Assembly: GCA_949752745.1 (NCBI GenBank) | Contig: OX457031.1 | Location: forward strand, 19,092,199 to 19,156,198 | DNA: 64,000 bases | DNA from: Protula sp. h YS-2021 | Lineage: Eukaryota; Annelida; Polychaeta; Sabellida; Serpulidae | Direction: 5' to 3' | Part shown: positions 27,501-42,500 of the stretch, in pieces | How positions within the stretch are numbered: the stretch's first letter is position 1 | How the letters are laid out: each line of letters begins with the position of its first letter | Position numbers and translations under genes: made by a program | Notes under the pieces: generated by a model | The model's database searches: none | Seen by the model: the letters and a program-made list of their open reading frames with translations, nothing else | What the model was told of the DNA's origin: nothing

Positions 27501-30500
27501 TTAGCAGCCACTAAAGTGATAAAATGGAGCGGCTTTGTCTAACACGGATTATGGGTCTACATATTTATCAACACGCCGGATATGATCTGCCTACTGGGGA
27601 ATCCACGGGGCCACCGCTGAGTTCAAGCTCGAGGGCTCCGGAAGTCACAAATACGATCCCGACTCAGCCCGCCCTAATTCCCATATTTATTGTGTTTCCT
27701 CCGAACTTCGAACTACTACAGTACGTCTTGTCCAAGTGGCCACTCCCTGAAATAGAATCCCCTCCCGCTTTAAAGACTGAACCAATCACAGATTCAGATC
27801 CTCTTCAGTGGGACCCTCCCACGGGGCGCGTCAACCAAATGACGCGCCTGTGACTAAAATGATAAAAATAATTGAAATACTTATAGCGGTTGTTTATGGC
27901 AATTTTTCCTTGCCCTGCTCAGCATTGCAGACCTTCTCAACTAAACACGAAAACGGATACTTCGGTCATTTTTTAATCAAAGTGAAAGAAATGTAAACAA
28001 TTTTGACGCATCATGCAACACCACTCACTTTTAAGTGAGGCACCCATCCACCCCCCCCTCCCCCCCGCCCCCCCCCCCCCCCCCGCAGCCGACGCGAGTC
28101 GCGGGCACTTACAGCATCTTTCCACAGCTCACAATAGATGACAAACTCGGTGTCGAGCTCAGTACCTTGCACCTCATTGATGGAGCAGCGGCCGGAGCGG
28201 GGGCTTCTGTTGACAGTGAAGTAGGTGAGCGCCGATCCTCGCAGCTCTTTCTCTGCAACAAGCACGCGTGCGAAATACAAACGAAATTGGTCAATCACAT
28301 AGCGGTTAATCGCACAAGGCCGTTAACTTCATGCAGCTGGAAAATCCCTAATAGTGAAAATATATTGGATACTCGTATAAACTGGTTAAACACAAATTAT
28401 GTTCTTTGAAAAATAGGCTATGTAATTAACCGGTGTTTATATATATATATATTAATACACACAAACACTCAAGCTCCTATGCACTATGTTTTAAATTCGA
28501 TTGGACATCTCTACTCTAGTGCCAGAAGTATACGGCGAACTAAGTTTCCCAAAACACGTCATAGTCACATTTGGTCTCATTACATTAGTTTGTTTAGTAT
28601 TTATTTGTTTATTATTAGATTTAAAAGATTTAAACCTAAGATGTTGGTCCTCCGTATCCAACACTGTCATAGGCAAAATTGCTGAACCCCACCCCGCGAT
28701 CCCGACCAGCTAAAAGTACCTTTGTGTTTGACGTCCACCTGTATGATATACGTCACACCCTGCTGCAGGTAGCCAGCGCGCAGGCCTAGTACCCTCTTGG
28801 CCAGCCCGGTCGTCGTGTCGGCCTCCGTGAGAGGCAGCGGCCCTTCGCGGCGGAGGGACACCACGTGATCTGTACCCATGTTCACGTAGTCCGGACGGCT
28901 GACGTCGTCACCCTTGCCGTCCTTCTCATCGCCACCCAGGCCCACGCTGTTGTCACCTGGCAACCACACAACAAGGCTGTTATGAAGTCATCACTGGAGC
29001 GTGACGAAAGTGATTCCCAAACTGCCAATGTCGTATGCTTGGTTGGGGGGGGGGGGGGGGGGGGTTGGAGCTTTTACATGGCATGTGAAATTGGGGAAGG
29101 GGCGGTTATTACCAGGGCGGGGGGGGGGGGGGGCGGGGGGGCTTGATGTATGTGAATGATATGATCAAAATGTTAGTCGTTTTCCCATAGAACCATAACA
29201 GCAACGAACGAAAGACTGCTCAGAGTTTACTTCATTCTGCAGCTCCTTAACTAGACCAACATTAGAAAACACTGGGGATGAGAATCAAAGCCAACCCCAG
29301 AGAAGTCGTAAGCATAATTAACATGACTTTTTGTAAAATTCTGGCTTTTTTTCGATCTTGTGACAAGCTTAACTTTTGAAAGTCAAAAGTGGCTGCCAGT
29401 CGGCCATCTTGAATTTCAAACTGCATTGTTCTTATGCAAGCAAGTCAAGTTTCGAAAGCTACAACCCAATCGTGAATTAAGGTAGCAACAAAACAATTTC
29501 AGTCTTGGTGGGAAGTTTTCCAAGTATGCGCGTTTCTATCCCTGACGCTTATTTCTCACGCTTTTTATGACACACTCCCAAAGCCTGATCTATTCAGAAG
29601 CTGTGGCGAGGATTTTAGAAGAGCCCCAGCACACGCCTGTGAGAGAGAAAGCCATGCATTAGGTGCCTGTCAATAGATGTCACACCGGCTCACTGGACTA
29701 CAGACACTGATGGCAAGGGCCTTAGAGCCATGCTGGTCCTTTCCTAAGGACTTTTCAGTCACAGCAAAGCCAAACAAATCCACGGCCCCACTCAGCTTCA
29801 CATCACTTTGTTCTGCTACTGTTGAGGTAGCCTCAATCAAAAGATGACAAATTGAGACTAGACGAAAAAAATGTCGATTGAGTGCGTCACACATACCGGG
29901 ACTTGTTTGCCGGCACTGACAATTTGCTAAAAATATTCAGATACTGATCCCAATTGTTGCAGCATTTGAAGAATGGATTGTGGACAACACAAAATCGAAA
30001 TTCAAGATGGCCGACTGGCAGCCACTTTTGACTTTTTGAAGCAGTAAAAAAAAATCCGGTTCACGTAATAAATAATGAAATGCATAAATAAGTTAACAAA
30101 CGAACACCCGTTTGTTGGCTGGTATATCCCCCCTGGCATTAGTATGATGTAGACCTCAACATCAGGGAGGAAGAGGCCATACTAGGGCCTTCACTGTCTC
30201 ATCTTATTCAGCGTGAGCACTGCATGAAATTTTATCACGAGGCTTNNNNNNNNNNNNNNNNNNNNNNNNNNNNNNNNNNNNNNNNNNNNNNNNNNNNNNN
30301 NNNNNNNNNNNNNNNNNNNNNNNNNNNNNNNNNNNNNNNNNNNNNNNNNNNNNNNNNNNNNNNNNNNNNNNNNNNNNNNNNNNNNNNNNNNNNNNNNNNN
30401 NNNNNNNNNNNNNNNNNNNNNNNNNNNNNNNNNNNNNNNNNNNNNTTCAAAGAAATATTTTTAAACTTTTTATGTTTGTCCAGTGTTGAAGATTTCGCCT

Positions 30501-33500
30501 GCGAAATACGGTTCTCGTTAGTTTTTGCTGCTGTTGTTGTTTTTTTTTTTTTTTTTTTTTTGTTATACGCGTGACTGAACATTGCGTTTCAGGGGCGATC
30601 TTCTTCACCTGTATCATTGTTGCTTTTCAGGTATCTGGACAAGCAGGAAACACCGCCATCACCAACCAATACTCCATCCAGGATACGGGAGACAAGAGCA
30701 TGACAAAGGCCTGCACTTAGGGAAAAACAACCAAACGACACAGCCCCACTGCTGCAATACAGTCACACGAGATTGAATTACAAAACCGTGATGATCGATT
30801 GAGCGCTGGGAGCAAAGCAGAAAACGCGGTGATCGATGTAATAAAATGGAAAACATGTTTGTGCAAGTATAAAAATTATACAAACAGCTAAAAATAAAAC
30901 CTTAAATATAAGCACCTTCGGTGCGTGGAGAGAAGGGGGTGTTAGCTGCAGTGAAAGAAATTTACGTCACTAAAACCACCCCGCTGGCATCGTAACGTCT
31001 ACAATAGTACCCAAGTTGGATCCACACCTGAGCAACTCCTTTCAGCTCTATTCTCACCATCACACACAATCAGCAATTTTTAATTTCAGCTGGAAGTCAG
31101 TACAACCAGTCCCAGACTGGTACGGCATCGCAATAAGACCCTTCCCCCATTAGCCGGCTGCTTACGAGAATTCTCCTGTAATGAATTCAGTTAGCCATCA
31201 AGCTAACAAAATGTTTGCAAGATATTGCTTCATGCTAGCTTGGGCGTAACATTATGTTTTTGAAACTTTCCACTGCGAATGTGCTCTTAGAAACTTGTTA
31301 TTACAACTGCCTACAATGTTTGCTTTTAAACTGTGCATACCTCGAACATTTGAATGGCATACTGGTGCCTATGGGTTCGATTATTCATGTAAATGGCAAA
31401 AACCAAAAAAAAAAAGTAACATGGGACCGCAAAAAAAAAGGAAAGCGAAACTAGAGCGGCCAGTGCACACCAACTCAGTGTACCCAAACAAGTCAAATAC
31501 TAATATTAGCCAGCCATTGTCGTTTTGTTTTTGTAAACCAAAACAAGTGTTTCCCAGACACCCCCCTCCCCCACGCCCCGTCACCTCACCCACCATCCTC
31601 TTCCACCGCTTGCCACGCCTTGGATTGCTGGCTTATACTCTACGCCTTGTTTTTCAGGTCGTCAAGGTGGTCACTAGAGAGGTCTTACGGTAAGCCTTAT
31701 TTATCTAGGTCACGACAGTTTTTACTTGTTCGTTTTTTATCCGATTCTGGAAAGTGATCGCTAGAAACAAGCTTAACTGTACTTCTCTTAACCGTTTATC
31801 CGTTTTTTTTGTTTGTTTTTGTTTTTGTTTTTTTTTGTTTTTTTTTTTTTTGTTTTTTTGCCTACAGTCAATCTCTCCCCTCCCCCCATCCCTAACTTGT
31901 AATACCGGTATTAGGAGTGTGGCGGTACGCCATTTGCACGGCTTTAAATCTTGAAATCTTTGAAAACATAACGCTAATGCCGCTAAAGGAGCAGTTCACT
32001 TTCGATTTTTTAACCGAAGTAAACCGAAGAACCACGGTCGGTTTTCGGTTACGGTACGAACCGTAACACCCCTAACTGGTACGGCTCTGAACGCAGCAAA
32101 ATGAACAAAATTCAAGGCAGAATCGTGTAAGGTGCGAGTGTGCAATCACTTTTTGGTGTCATAAGGCGTTACGCGTTGCCCAATAGGAGTCAAATACAGC
32201 AGCAGCTGGCATAATCCCTCAACGTCTGAAGCTGATCCAACAAATACAGCAGCAGCTGGCATAATCCCACAACGTCTGAAGCTGATCCAACAAATACAGC
32301 AGCAGCTGGCATAATCCCACAACGTCTGAAGCTGATCCAACGTTTCGTTCTCGAGTTATCATGTCAACAAAATCACGTGACCACAACACGTGCACACAGC
32401 ACACACACAAACACACAAACAAAGAAAGCACAAAAACTTCTGGGGAAACGCTAGAAAAGCTTATACACTGCTCATATAATGCTCGCGAAAGCGTATTTTG
32501 TAAGATTTAACAAATCGGCTTGCAACTGACAATATAACTGTGCTCGAATAAGACTGTCCTCCAAAGTGGAAACTTCATGGCTGGCTCCTCTAATTCTTAG
32601 ATATTTGCGCTTGTACAACGGGCTACAACGGGCACTTCCGTATTTTCCCGTTCCTTCGGCAGTTACGTCATCCTTTAAATTGGGTGAATCACAATCAGCT
32701 TCGCGCAGTGATACGCATGACACAGTCCTTAATAACGCAGGGTGGGGGGGGGGACTTTTTTCATGCGAAAGATTATGTCGCCACACATTCACATGCCTGC
32801 AATATGTGATTGCATCATTGTGTGTAACTAATTCATTGCCGCGCTCTGATATGGATTTAGTACGAACATAGAAATGTCTATGATAGTGCCTACAGCGCAC
32901 GGATATTCTGAAGTGAACGCACATGGATGCACAGATACGACGTAAATCGACCGAGGCTAAACCTTCTGTGTGCCGACGAAGCAAGAGAAACTATAAGAAA
33001 GACGATAAACGTTCTTTCAGTTGGAAACAAAAGTTGCCGTGCGACTAAGGCTTTCATGTCTTTGACAGCTTTCCAGGCAGGAAATTGATGAAAAGCCCTG
33101 GCTTACGGAAAACATTGACGCTGAGAGAAACGCATTTCCTTCCGAATCAAACTCCTGGCTTTGGAATCATTCCGTTACCTTAGCTTCAAACAAAAAAAAA
33201 AAAAAAAGAAAGCGAAAGAAAATACATCAGTGCATTAAAAGCAATCAGCGAATAAATGGACCCAACACAGACCGCCATGAATACCGTGTGTAGAAAACAA
33301 ACAGCACTTCGCCTGCTTTAAAAGGGGTTGTGACTTGTTGTCGTGGTAACGCTTATGGCAGAGGGGGGCGGAATTGCACGTCGGCGCTTATGGTGACACT
33401 CCTCAAATCTGAGCCTCTTGCAAGAGAAAAAATGTTGTAAGTTAGCGCCCTTTTTTTTTTCCTTTTTTTTGGGGGGGGAGGAGGGGGAGGGGGGACAGAG

Positions 33501-36500
33501 GCAAACAGTTGTAGACTTTGCTTTATTACAAGGTGCCAGGTTATTTCCGGTTTGAAAATAAGTCATGGAGTAGCATCCCTGTTTACATTTTTACTTCACT
33601 TTGGAAAAAAAAAAACATTCAAAACAGAACCAATTTCTAGAAAAATTGCATTCTTAAATAATTACTTACATTTCTTTGACACGTTATCTTACTTTAAAGG
33701 TTGGCTTTAACCGCTCACTAATTTTTATAATGTTCTATGCTAGCTAGCAAGATTACGGCCAAATAAATGAACAATTCGAATAACTGTCCATCAATTTGAC
33801 ATCAAGGTATACATTACAGGTCAACAAAAACATCCTCATCCAATATATTTGGTCACTTTCTTATGCTGCAAGTTGTGTAGAATTTGGTCTTCATCGTATT
33901 TCCAATTTTGTAGAAATCATGTTAATTGGGAATTTGTAAAATCCCCTGAAAGCGGGACTTTATTTCTAGGCCGAAGCGCCAGGTAACTGAGACAAGGCCT
34001 ATTACCCTAACTTCAAAGATATTTCGGGATAACATGATAATGCTGAGGCCACATTTCTAATCTTTTCCAGTACTTTAGACTGAAACCCAGAAGAATATTC
34101 CGCTCGTCTTTCCTTCGAAAAAAAAAAAGAAAAGTACATTTTTCGATTCAGAAACGTGTATGCAATGCATAACGTGTGGAGGGGGGAGTGAGAACTTGTT
34201 TATATTTTGTGTATATTTGTTTCTCTTGCTGAAACGGTCGTTTGTTTTGACATCCAAAAAATACATAAATAAATAAATTAAAAAATGGCAGAATTGGGCA
34301 AGACTGATTTTTTTCTTGAAATAGATACCCTTTAGTTAATAGAGCTCCAACACCTGGTACTTGTTGCTTGAACGCGTTTAGTAAGGGGGAGGTGGAAGTA
34401 GGTGCTAGACATAAACTATTTTCGTGTATGTGTGTATGTCTTTTAAATTATGTTTTGCGCCTTTGTTTGTGAACACGTATGTAACGAAATGGGGAGAGTG
34501 GGGAAGCAGCTTGTGACAGCTTTTTCCTTGATATTTTTTTTCTACCAGTTTGAAATATTCTAGATTAGATAGTACATTATTCTTGTAATTTTGTTCTCCA
34601 TTTTTTCTTCGAAAATATTACATTTTTCTGACGTCCTACCTGTTCCTTTTTTTTCCTTATTTTTGATGTATGTATTTTTTTTTTTTTTGGATGACCCGAG
34701 ACTAAAGGGAACGGTCTTATTTATCTTGAACTACAATATGGCATCATGTAAACCTGCGAGTAGCCAAGCTCATTAACTGAAAGGCATTTAATGGCGCTAC
34801 AAACAAGAACAGTCTAATCCGCTCTTAAAGTTTCATGATTGACAGTACGCGTGCAAAAAAAAAAAAACAACAACAACAACAAAAAACAGTAGTATTTTGA
34901 CCGGTTGGTACGCACACCCGCTCTCACCGGTCTCCCAGTATCGAAAACGTCACGTTACGCACTGCTGAAAGCGCGTACTTGACATCACCATAACAACACC
35001 GTAACCACAGCACAGAAATCATCGCAGTAAAGTGCAAAAAATATCTTAACTATAAAAGAATATGTTTATACAAAAAAAATCATGAAATAAAACTAAAACC
35101 GAGTGAATATGCACTTTTGAATCTGAGACGTATTTCCCAGTTCTCCCCTCGTGGGCTCATTTCTCTGATGCCATCAATCTGGGATAAACATAATCAAATT
35201 TCGACTTGACAACCGATTTCAAAAACATGATTTTATTTTGGTCTATGACACTGAACTAGATGTATTTTATTTATTCAGTAGTTTCTGAAGAACCTACAGA
35301 TTCAATGTATTCTAACACAACTTAATGGGGACACCACAAACCAGAGCAGTGTGCATAGCCCACATATTCCCCACAGCCCCCCCCCCCCCACACCCCGTCA
35401 GTTAAACAAGGTCACCAATAGTCAATTAAGAGCTGGAATTTTCCAAGTCCTGCTGGTCCATTTTCCTTGGACGAACCTAGCCCATTTACAATACCGATGT
35501 TTGTTCCCATAGAAAGGAGCTACATACCAAGTTTCATTAAAATCGTTGCAGGAGTTTTTAAGTTATCGTGTTAACAAGCTCTTGATGACAGACCGACCGA
35601 CAGACCGACGGACACGCGATCGATCGCATATATTCCCCACAGGTTCTACCTGTGGGGAATAAATCAAAGGACTGTCATGCATTTCAGATGGACCAAGCTC
35701 TGGCCTGTCCCGCCGCCTTTTAAACAGCGCAGTTTTGCTGCATCACTCACAACGACAAGCCGTTAAGTGTGAGCAGAATATTAACCCAGCAAAATGAGAA
35801 AATGTCAACGCAAATAAAGCTCGTGGCTGAAGTTTCGTGGCCCCAGCACAAGTGTCATGTTTGTTCTTTTATAATATCAGGAGACCTGGTGTGTAGGTAT
35901 AAAAGTGCATTCATCCGAGGGTATTTCCTGCTCAGGTAAAAACACGTATCAACCGCTCCAAAAAAAATAAAATAAAAAAAACAACAACAACAACAACAAA
36001 AAACAAAAAAAACAGATTTTATATCGGAATTCTAAAGCGAAAAATCAATAGGCTAATCGTGGTGTGACGCAAAGAACTGATTACAGGGTATTATTAGTTT
36101 CTATGATTAGCCTTGTCAGTCATTTTTACTCATAAATAGAGAACCAGGTAATAGTCATTTTATTCACATGCTTCTCTCTTTTTTCTGCCATCTATCGTTT
36201 TTATCCCATTCTTATGCGACCAGTATTTCGCTAATGAGCAAGCGTCGCTTGTGTGTGAGGTTTTTTTTTCTCTGTAAGCCGTCACAAGACCGCCGCGGGG
36301 TTACATTATGCACTCTGGTTTACATCATTTGTTCAGTGTAGAGCACTAATCAGAGTGCAATTGGATTATACAGAGCCACGGGCATACTTCATGGCAGGGC
36401 TTTGCGTTCACACCGAGCACAGTTCAATTGCAACTTTGCGTGAGGACACTCAAGGAAGGTTATAAACAAAGATTCTCCACAAAAGACATCTGCAAGATCA

Positions 36501-39500
36501 AGAGTTGGGAAGGAGTATACCGTCATCAAAGTCCTCAAAACAACATTGTAGCCAACTCGCGGTCTTGCATCAAAAGTCGGGTTTGAAGTGCTATTCATAT
36601 TCATTAAGCAAATATCGCCCCAGGTTTATTTCTATCCGGCTGGATCGAAGCAGTTAACTTTATACGTAATCCGCCCCCAACTCCACCCCACCTTCACCAT
36701 GCATTCCCCGCAGCAACCCGCCCCCAACTCCACCCCACCTTCACCATGCATTCCCCGCAGCAATCCGCCCCCAACTCCACCCCACCTTCACCATGCATTC
36801 CCCGCAGCAATCCGCCCCCAACTCCACCCCACCTTCACCATGCATTCCCCGCAGCAATCCGCCGCCAACCCATCCATTCCTCATCATGCACTCACCACAG
36901 CAATCCGCCCCCCTCCCCTGCCCGCAACCTCACATCACGCACTCACTACAGTAAACCAAAAATCCGCTCCCCCCCCCCCCCCGAAACTCCACATTACGTA
37001 CTCACCACAGCAAACCAGCAATCCACGCCCCCTCCCCCGCCTGCAATCCCACATCACACACACACTACAGCAAACCAGAAATCCACCTCAACTCCAACCC
37101 ACCCCTAGTCATTCACTCCCCACAGCAAATAAGAAATCCGTTCCCAGCTCCGGTCCCCCACTCCACATCATGTACTCACCGCAGCAAACAAGCAAATCCG
37201 CCCAAACCCCCTCCCTCCACCATGCATTCATTACAGCACTCCAGCAATCCGTCCCCAATCTCTACTCCCCCCCCCCCTTTATGAACTCACCGCCGCAAAC
37301 CTGCAATCCGCCCCCTCCCCAAACCTCCCCATCCCCTATCGGTGTCCCTTTTGACGAGGTGTTAAAGAAACATCAACTTCCACTTAAATCTCACAGCACT
37401 GGCAAACAGAATTCTCATACCTGTCTCAGCGCTGTCACCGCTCTCCCCAGCTGACGGACTCCCGGCCCCGGGACGTCCTCCTGCCTCGTGCTCGCCTCCC
37501 TCTGAAAAAAAAAGTGCAATGTTGAGTAACAATTTCACACTCAATCCCATTTGTGACGTCAACGGGCGACAGAGGAAACAAGAATTATCCATAGAACTTG
37601 CGTTAGGCTTTCTCCTGTACAGCAATAATAAACTCTGCTTCTCTGTTCATATTGAGAAAACCGCGAAAAAGAAAGCATACACTCAAGATGACGCGATTAG
37701 GTGTTAGTATCCAGGAATCACCCTGCGTGTCTGCAGCTGGGCCCACGCGATGCTGAACAGCAGTGGGGAAAACTGTCGTCAATCGACGGCCAATTGGACT
37801 ACGCGACTTTGTGGTTAAGGGAAAGTTGTCCAAGTCGCTGTGTCGCCCCTGACACCCCTCACCATCCGACGCGGGCGGGATTCGAACCCACGGCCTTGGC
37901 ATTACCGGTGCAGCGATTAACCAATGAGCTACGACTTACCCCCTCACCACTCCCCTCCCCCATATAGACTCTACAGCGATAACTACATATTCACGCTCTC
38001 TGGGCTACGATTTGCCCCCCCCCCCCCCCCGCCACCGCCAGATGGCAAGATCATGCAGGCCTCAATTGCCAAAACAGCTTCAGTCAAGTGGGATATTTTG
38101 AAGAAAATATGAACAAAAAATTTCCCAATATCTGAATCAAGTATATTGTTTTGTTTACGATAAAATGAGGTTTACCTGTCATGCCAATGCCACCCCCTCC
38201 TCCTCCTTCTCCAACAAAACCCAGGGGATTCATTCCTGGGCTAGAAGAGTTAGCCGGGGGTACTGCATCACTCGAGGCTCTCCCTGGAGTCTCCCCCTCT
38301 CCAACTGAAGGCAAACCCCCTTCAGCTGGGCTACCGGCCGCGGTCGTGCTGTATTTGGTAGTGGGGGCGTCGCTGGTTGTTTCAGGAGAGGCATTCACGG
38401 AAGGGGTTGCCCCGGTCGTGACCCCGCCTGACCCCTCGGGGATACTACTTCTGGAGGGTGCTATTTCTGGTGGATCCGTCGCGGGATTCGCGGCAGCAGG
38501 TGGGGTTTTCCGCCCCGGTGTTCTACTGTCTACACCCGGATTGGCACCGAGCGGATTGCCAAACGGTGAAAATCCAGGCGCAGGGTTAGGATTTTCTCGG
38601 GGTCCTCCAAATCCACCAGAGCATAGAGAAAATAAAAACTTATATATATATTATTTATATATATTAGAAAGACAATACGCAGATTTTTTACGGACTATGC
38701 ATAGAATCTTCAGTGATTATATATTCCTTTCCTGTTCTTTTTATTATGGCACTTAAAAACAGGCTCACTACAACAGGGCCGTTTCACCAATACAGAAAAG
38801 GATTTAAATAATCATAAAATAGTTACATGGGAAAACTGTGAAACAATAAGTTCAAAAGAAGCAGTCGCAAATTTAAGATTAGCCAAGAAACTTTTTAATT
38901 TGCCGGCTCCTGCACTCACCGAAACCAGCAGGCGCGGAGGACGTGGTCGTGGTCGTGGCAGTGCTAGCAAGCGATGCCGTGGCACTCGTCGCACTTGTGG
39001 CGGTTGACGAGGTAGTTGTGGCACCCGACGCGGCAGTTGTGGCACTCGCCATGGTTACTGTCACAGTGGGTGCTGAGGGAGGTGTAGGCGGAGTCGTCGA
39101 AGAAGCATTTTCTGTAGAATTCACATGCATTTTTTTGGTAGAAATCATATGTAATTTTGTACAATTCATGTACCTTTTTTTCTAGAATTCAAAAGTGCTT
39201 TCTGTGGAAATCCTATAATTTCTGTATAAGTGAATCACATCCTCACGATTAAAAATGAAAGGTTAAAATTTTAAAACAATATTTGGTTATTTCTAAATCA
39301 TGCCGCAACGCTGAATAATCATATTCCACGGCAGGATAACCAGCAAGGTTGTAAAGCATTTTTATTTATTAGGTTGTAGCAGAAAAACAAAGAAAAAGTT
39401 CATTCATTAACCGGCGGCAATTTCAGAAACATAATCACCAGCCCTGAAATACACAGCGCCAAATATCCCGGCATCTTGTTTGTAACTACAGGAGGGGGGA

Positions 39501-42500
39501 GGAGGGAGGGGGGAGGGGGAGGGGGAGGGGGGAGGGGGAAGGGGGTCATCCCACTAAGTTGTAAAGCTTGGCGGGATGTGAAAACCAAGCTATGGAAGAG
39601 GTCTTGGCATTCAGCCCATATTTTTCACATCGCGAATGCTCACTGCATAAAGGACCCAAGATAATCGCCGAGAAAGATCTTGTATTAATGATATTCTTAC
39701 GCGTATACATACACATATGAGAGTACAGAACGAGCGATAAAGGTCCTTGTTAATGCGTTATAGTAGCAAGGACAATAACTGCAAATACCTCCAGCCTGTA
39801 GACCTTGAAAGATGTAGTCATAATTCTCACACTCGCCGAAGTCGTCAGGGTCCGACTCACTCTGCAACAAAACATTCTTGAAAACTGGTTTTTTTCTATT
39901 CACGAAACGAAAACCCTTATATGCATTATAAATCTCTAATATTTGATATAATCGCAGCAGGAAATATGATATCACTTCACTTGTAGCACCAAATTTTATA
40001 TCACCTCACTGGTAGCAGAAAATATGATATCACCTCACTTGTAGCAGGAAATTTTATATGACCTCATTGGTAGCAGAAAATTTGATATCACGTTATTGGT
40101 GGCAGAAAGGACAAAGAAAACACAAAGTCGGAAAGAATTAGGCCCCTGTAAGCGTTTCTTTTTTGCTGGCATGCTCAGCACAGGCTTTTTCGCTGATGAA
40201 AATCCGCATGCCTACCCAGTCGCCGAAAATTTGCCTTTGTTCTCACATTTGTCATTACGAAGACGAGCATTAGAGTTGACAGGTATAAAAGTGATTGAAA
40301 GTTGCAGAATAAACGTCGTTCTACACCGTTTATGAAAAGACACGACCGTCCCAGGACGTGAGTGCAGCTGACCTGGCCGTTGAGGACCGAGTAGACGTTC
40401 CACTCGTAGACGAGTTCCTGCGCTGAGTAACGGTCGTTCCGTGCCTCGAGGAGTAACCGCGAGTCTGAGTTCACGATCTCATCCACGCAATCCGCACACA
40501 GCAGGCTCACCCTACATTCAACACATCACTTCCGGTTTCCTGTTTTTTTTTCGTTTTTTATGTTACTTTAATTGCAAAAATATACTCATTATGTCTTCAT
40601 ATCATCAGTCTGTAAAGTTTCAACGATATTGCTTTCATCCACTTTGAAAATAACTTCACTTTGTAGAGTTGCACCTAACTTTCAGTTGAATAATTCAAGA
40701 AATTCTAAACGCTTTTACCGTAAGTCTTGCGTGCCATTATGTTTATTTTTCAAACAATTTTTACATTCGTTCGTTTCTACCAACTTTAATCACCAGCTCC
40801 CATCGTAGATTTCAATTTCGTAGAACTATGGACGACAAGGCCCTTTTTCAACTTCAACCTTCTAAACCGCAAAGGTAAGGTGCACATTAGCAGTGCCAAC
40901 TTAAATATACTGCATTCCTTCACTTTGAACATAAAACATGATCTACGTCAACAGAAATGTACAACTAATTCTTATTAACTTTCACAGAAAAAGGAATAAT
41001 AGAAAGAAAACTGTGTGACTTGGAAGCAGAACAGTTCATGTCCTTACTCGAGCAGCGTTTGGTTCTTGACGTTAATGACTTGTGACGCAATGCCGGCCTC
41101 TCTGTCGCCCTTACGGACCGTCGCTTTGAAGACAAATTCACTGTCTGTCGTCACAAAGACGTTGCCATGGAGATTCAGCTTTGATTGGTTGAGCAAGAGC
41201 TGTTCCTCTGGCAACGTGAAGCAGCTAGCAGAGCGATTGTTGAGCCTTTGGCATGTCCAGAAAAAGCTGTAATAAACCACGTGAATAAGTCACTAACTCG
41301 CTGACACTTTCAAGTCAAACCCTGCCGAGAAGCTCACAAAAACACACACCAGTAACGACTGCAAGATTTCACAGTAATCGATGTAAACAACAACTAAAAC
41401 GGCAACCCTACAAACATACACATTCACAAACGTTCTTCCTCCGCTTTTACCATAATATTGAAAATGTTATTGCACTTATCAAACCCTCACACTAATCTCA
41501 AATATATATATATGAAGTACTGTAGAAGTGCGTGATGTACTGTCTTCTGAGTGATGTAATTGCTGTCCCATCCTTTTTTAAAGAATGTTCTATATATAAT
41601 GATAGAACTTTTATAAGTAACAACAGGATAAGGACATGCTTGAAGTTAAGATGAGAGCGGCATATCACTTAAGATCAAACTCAACGCGTTTTCAGTCACG
41701 TTCAGATTGACACCATCAAGTTGCCTACATTTTAACTTAAACAGGCAGGGCATTTTCATAGAAATGCAATCTTGCGTTTTGTTTTATCTAAGACCTGATA
41801 ATTACACCGTCCTTGTGAAGCCAAAAAAAAATATTAAAAAAAAAAAACAAACAAAACAAAAAAATAAATAAATAAATAAATAAAGAATAAATAAACTAAT
41901 AAATAAATCAAGTATGTTTGTTGTTGTAACACAGCAAGAAAAAAATCATACTCTAAATCGCGATCGTCAGGGAAGTCGGGATCGAAAGACTTGGACGCGT
42001 CCATGACGAGTGCCTCCTCCCTGCTGACGTCACGTCGTATGCCACCGGAAATGACGCTGCGGATAGGCGACGGCATAATCGTGATGTTTGTGTGCACTTC
42101 TGTGTACACCTCGATCGGTGTGCCGCGCATTGAAACCTGAACCAAGAAAACCACGTGTACACACAACACGTGTGTGTGCTCACACGTGTACATGTGCGAG
42201 GTGTACGTCACACGTGACACAGAAAGCTTCGTGACATACACACCATCACACTGCGGGGCTCTATGAAAGCTTCTTACAAGATCAATACACCCGCCACGTA
42301 TGAAAACAAAGGCGACAATCTCAGCATTTTTTGCCCAAACTACTACGGATCACAATGCAATTCAATCTTGCTTTTACTTTGAAAGTCCACTCAAAATCTA
42401 AACCCAAATTGTGTAGAATGGAGTTACCGAAAGACAAGACCATCAGTCTGACATCAATACCCGAAACACCCTATCAAAATTTTTAAGTTTGTATTTTTTG

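Larger units (their letters stand above)
17060..28112 (-). other. 11.1 kb intron between E30 and E31
   Basis: Phase 0 at both ends, supported by the uninterrupted REJ motif WKDA-DGDTPL across it. It holds a (TC)n run at 19479-19502, a degenerate ACACGTCACAG-type tandem array at 19785-20050, and many poly-G/C tracts (21014, 23458, 26370, 26636, 28048-28084). Several 60-110 codon open frames on both strands show no recognisable family and are treated as chance. Confidence 0.75.
28957..37420 (-). other. 8.5 kb intron between E28 and E29, with assembly gap
   Basis: Phase 1 at both ends. It contains poly-G runs at 29046-29064 and 29120-29140, an inverted-repeat element at 29381-30033, the 200-N gap, a hAT-like MITE at 31911-32074, a 3 x 50-bp tandem repeat, a family-A repeat (35341-35664) and a 47-bp minisatellite (36684-37335). 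Because 200 or more bases are unknown, a missed in-phase exon is possible. Confidence 0.7.

Noticed and set aside
30636..31691. Exon-like segments on the plus strand at 30636 and 31657 with good acceptors
   Set aside because: Each is short, with competing frames and no linked exon or recognisable product. Not enough to call a nested gene.
32472..32984. 170-codon minus-strand frame
   Set aside because: No recognisable family, no supporting splice or phase link to the polycystin exons, and it contains a poly-C-derived proline run. Probably chance, though a protein search would settle it.
36588..37454. 288-codon Pro-rich plus-strand frame
   Set aside because: It is a 47-bp C-rich minisatellite, and the antisense E28 falls at its end.
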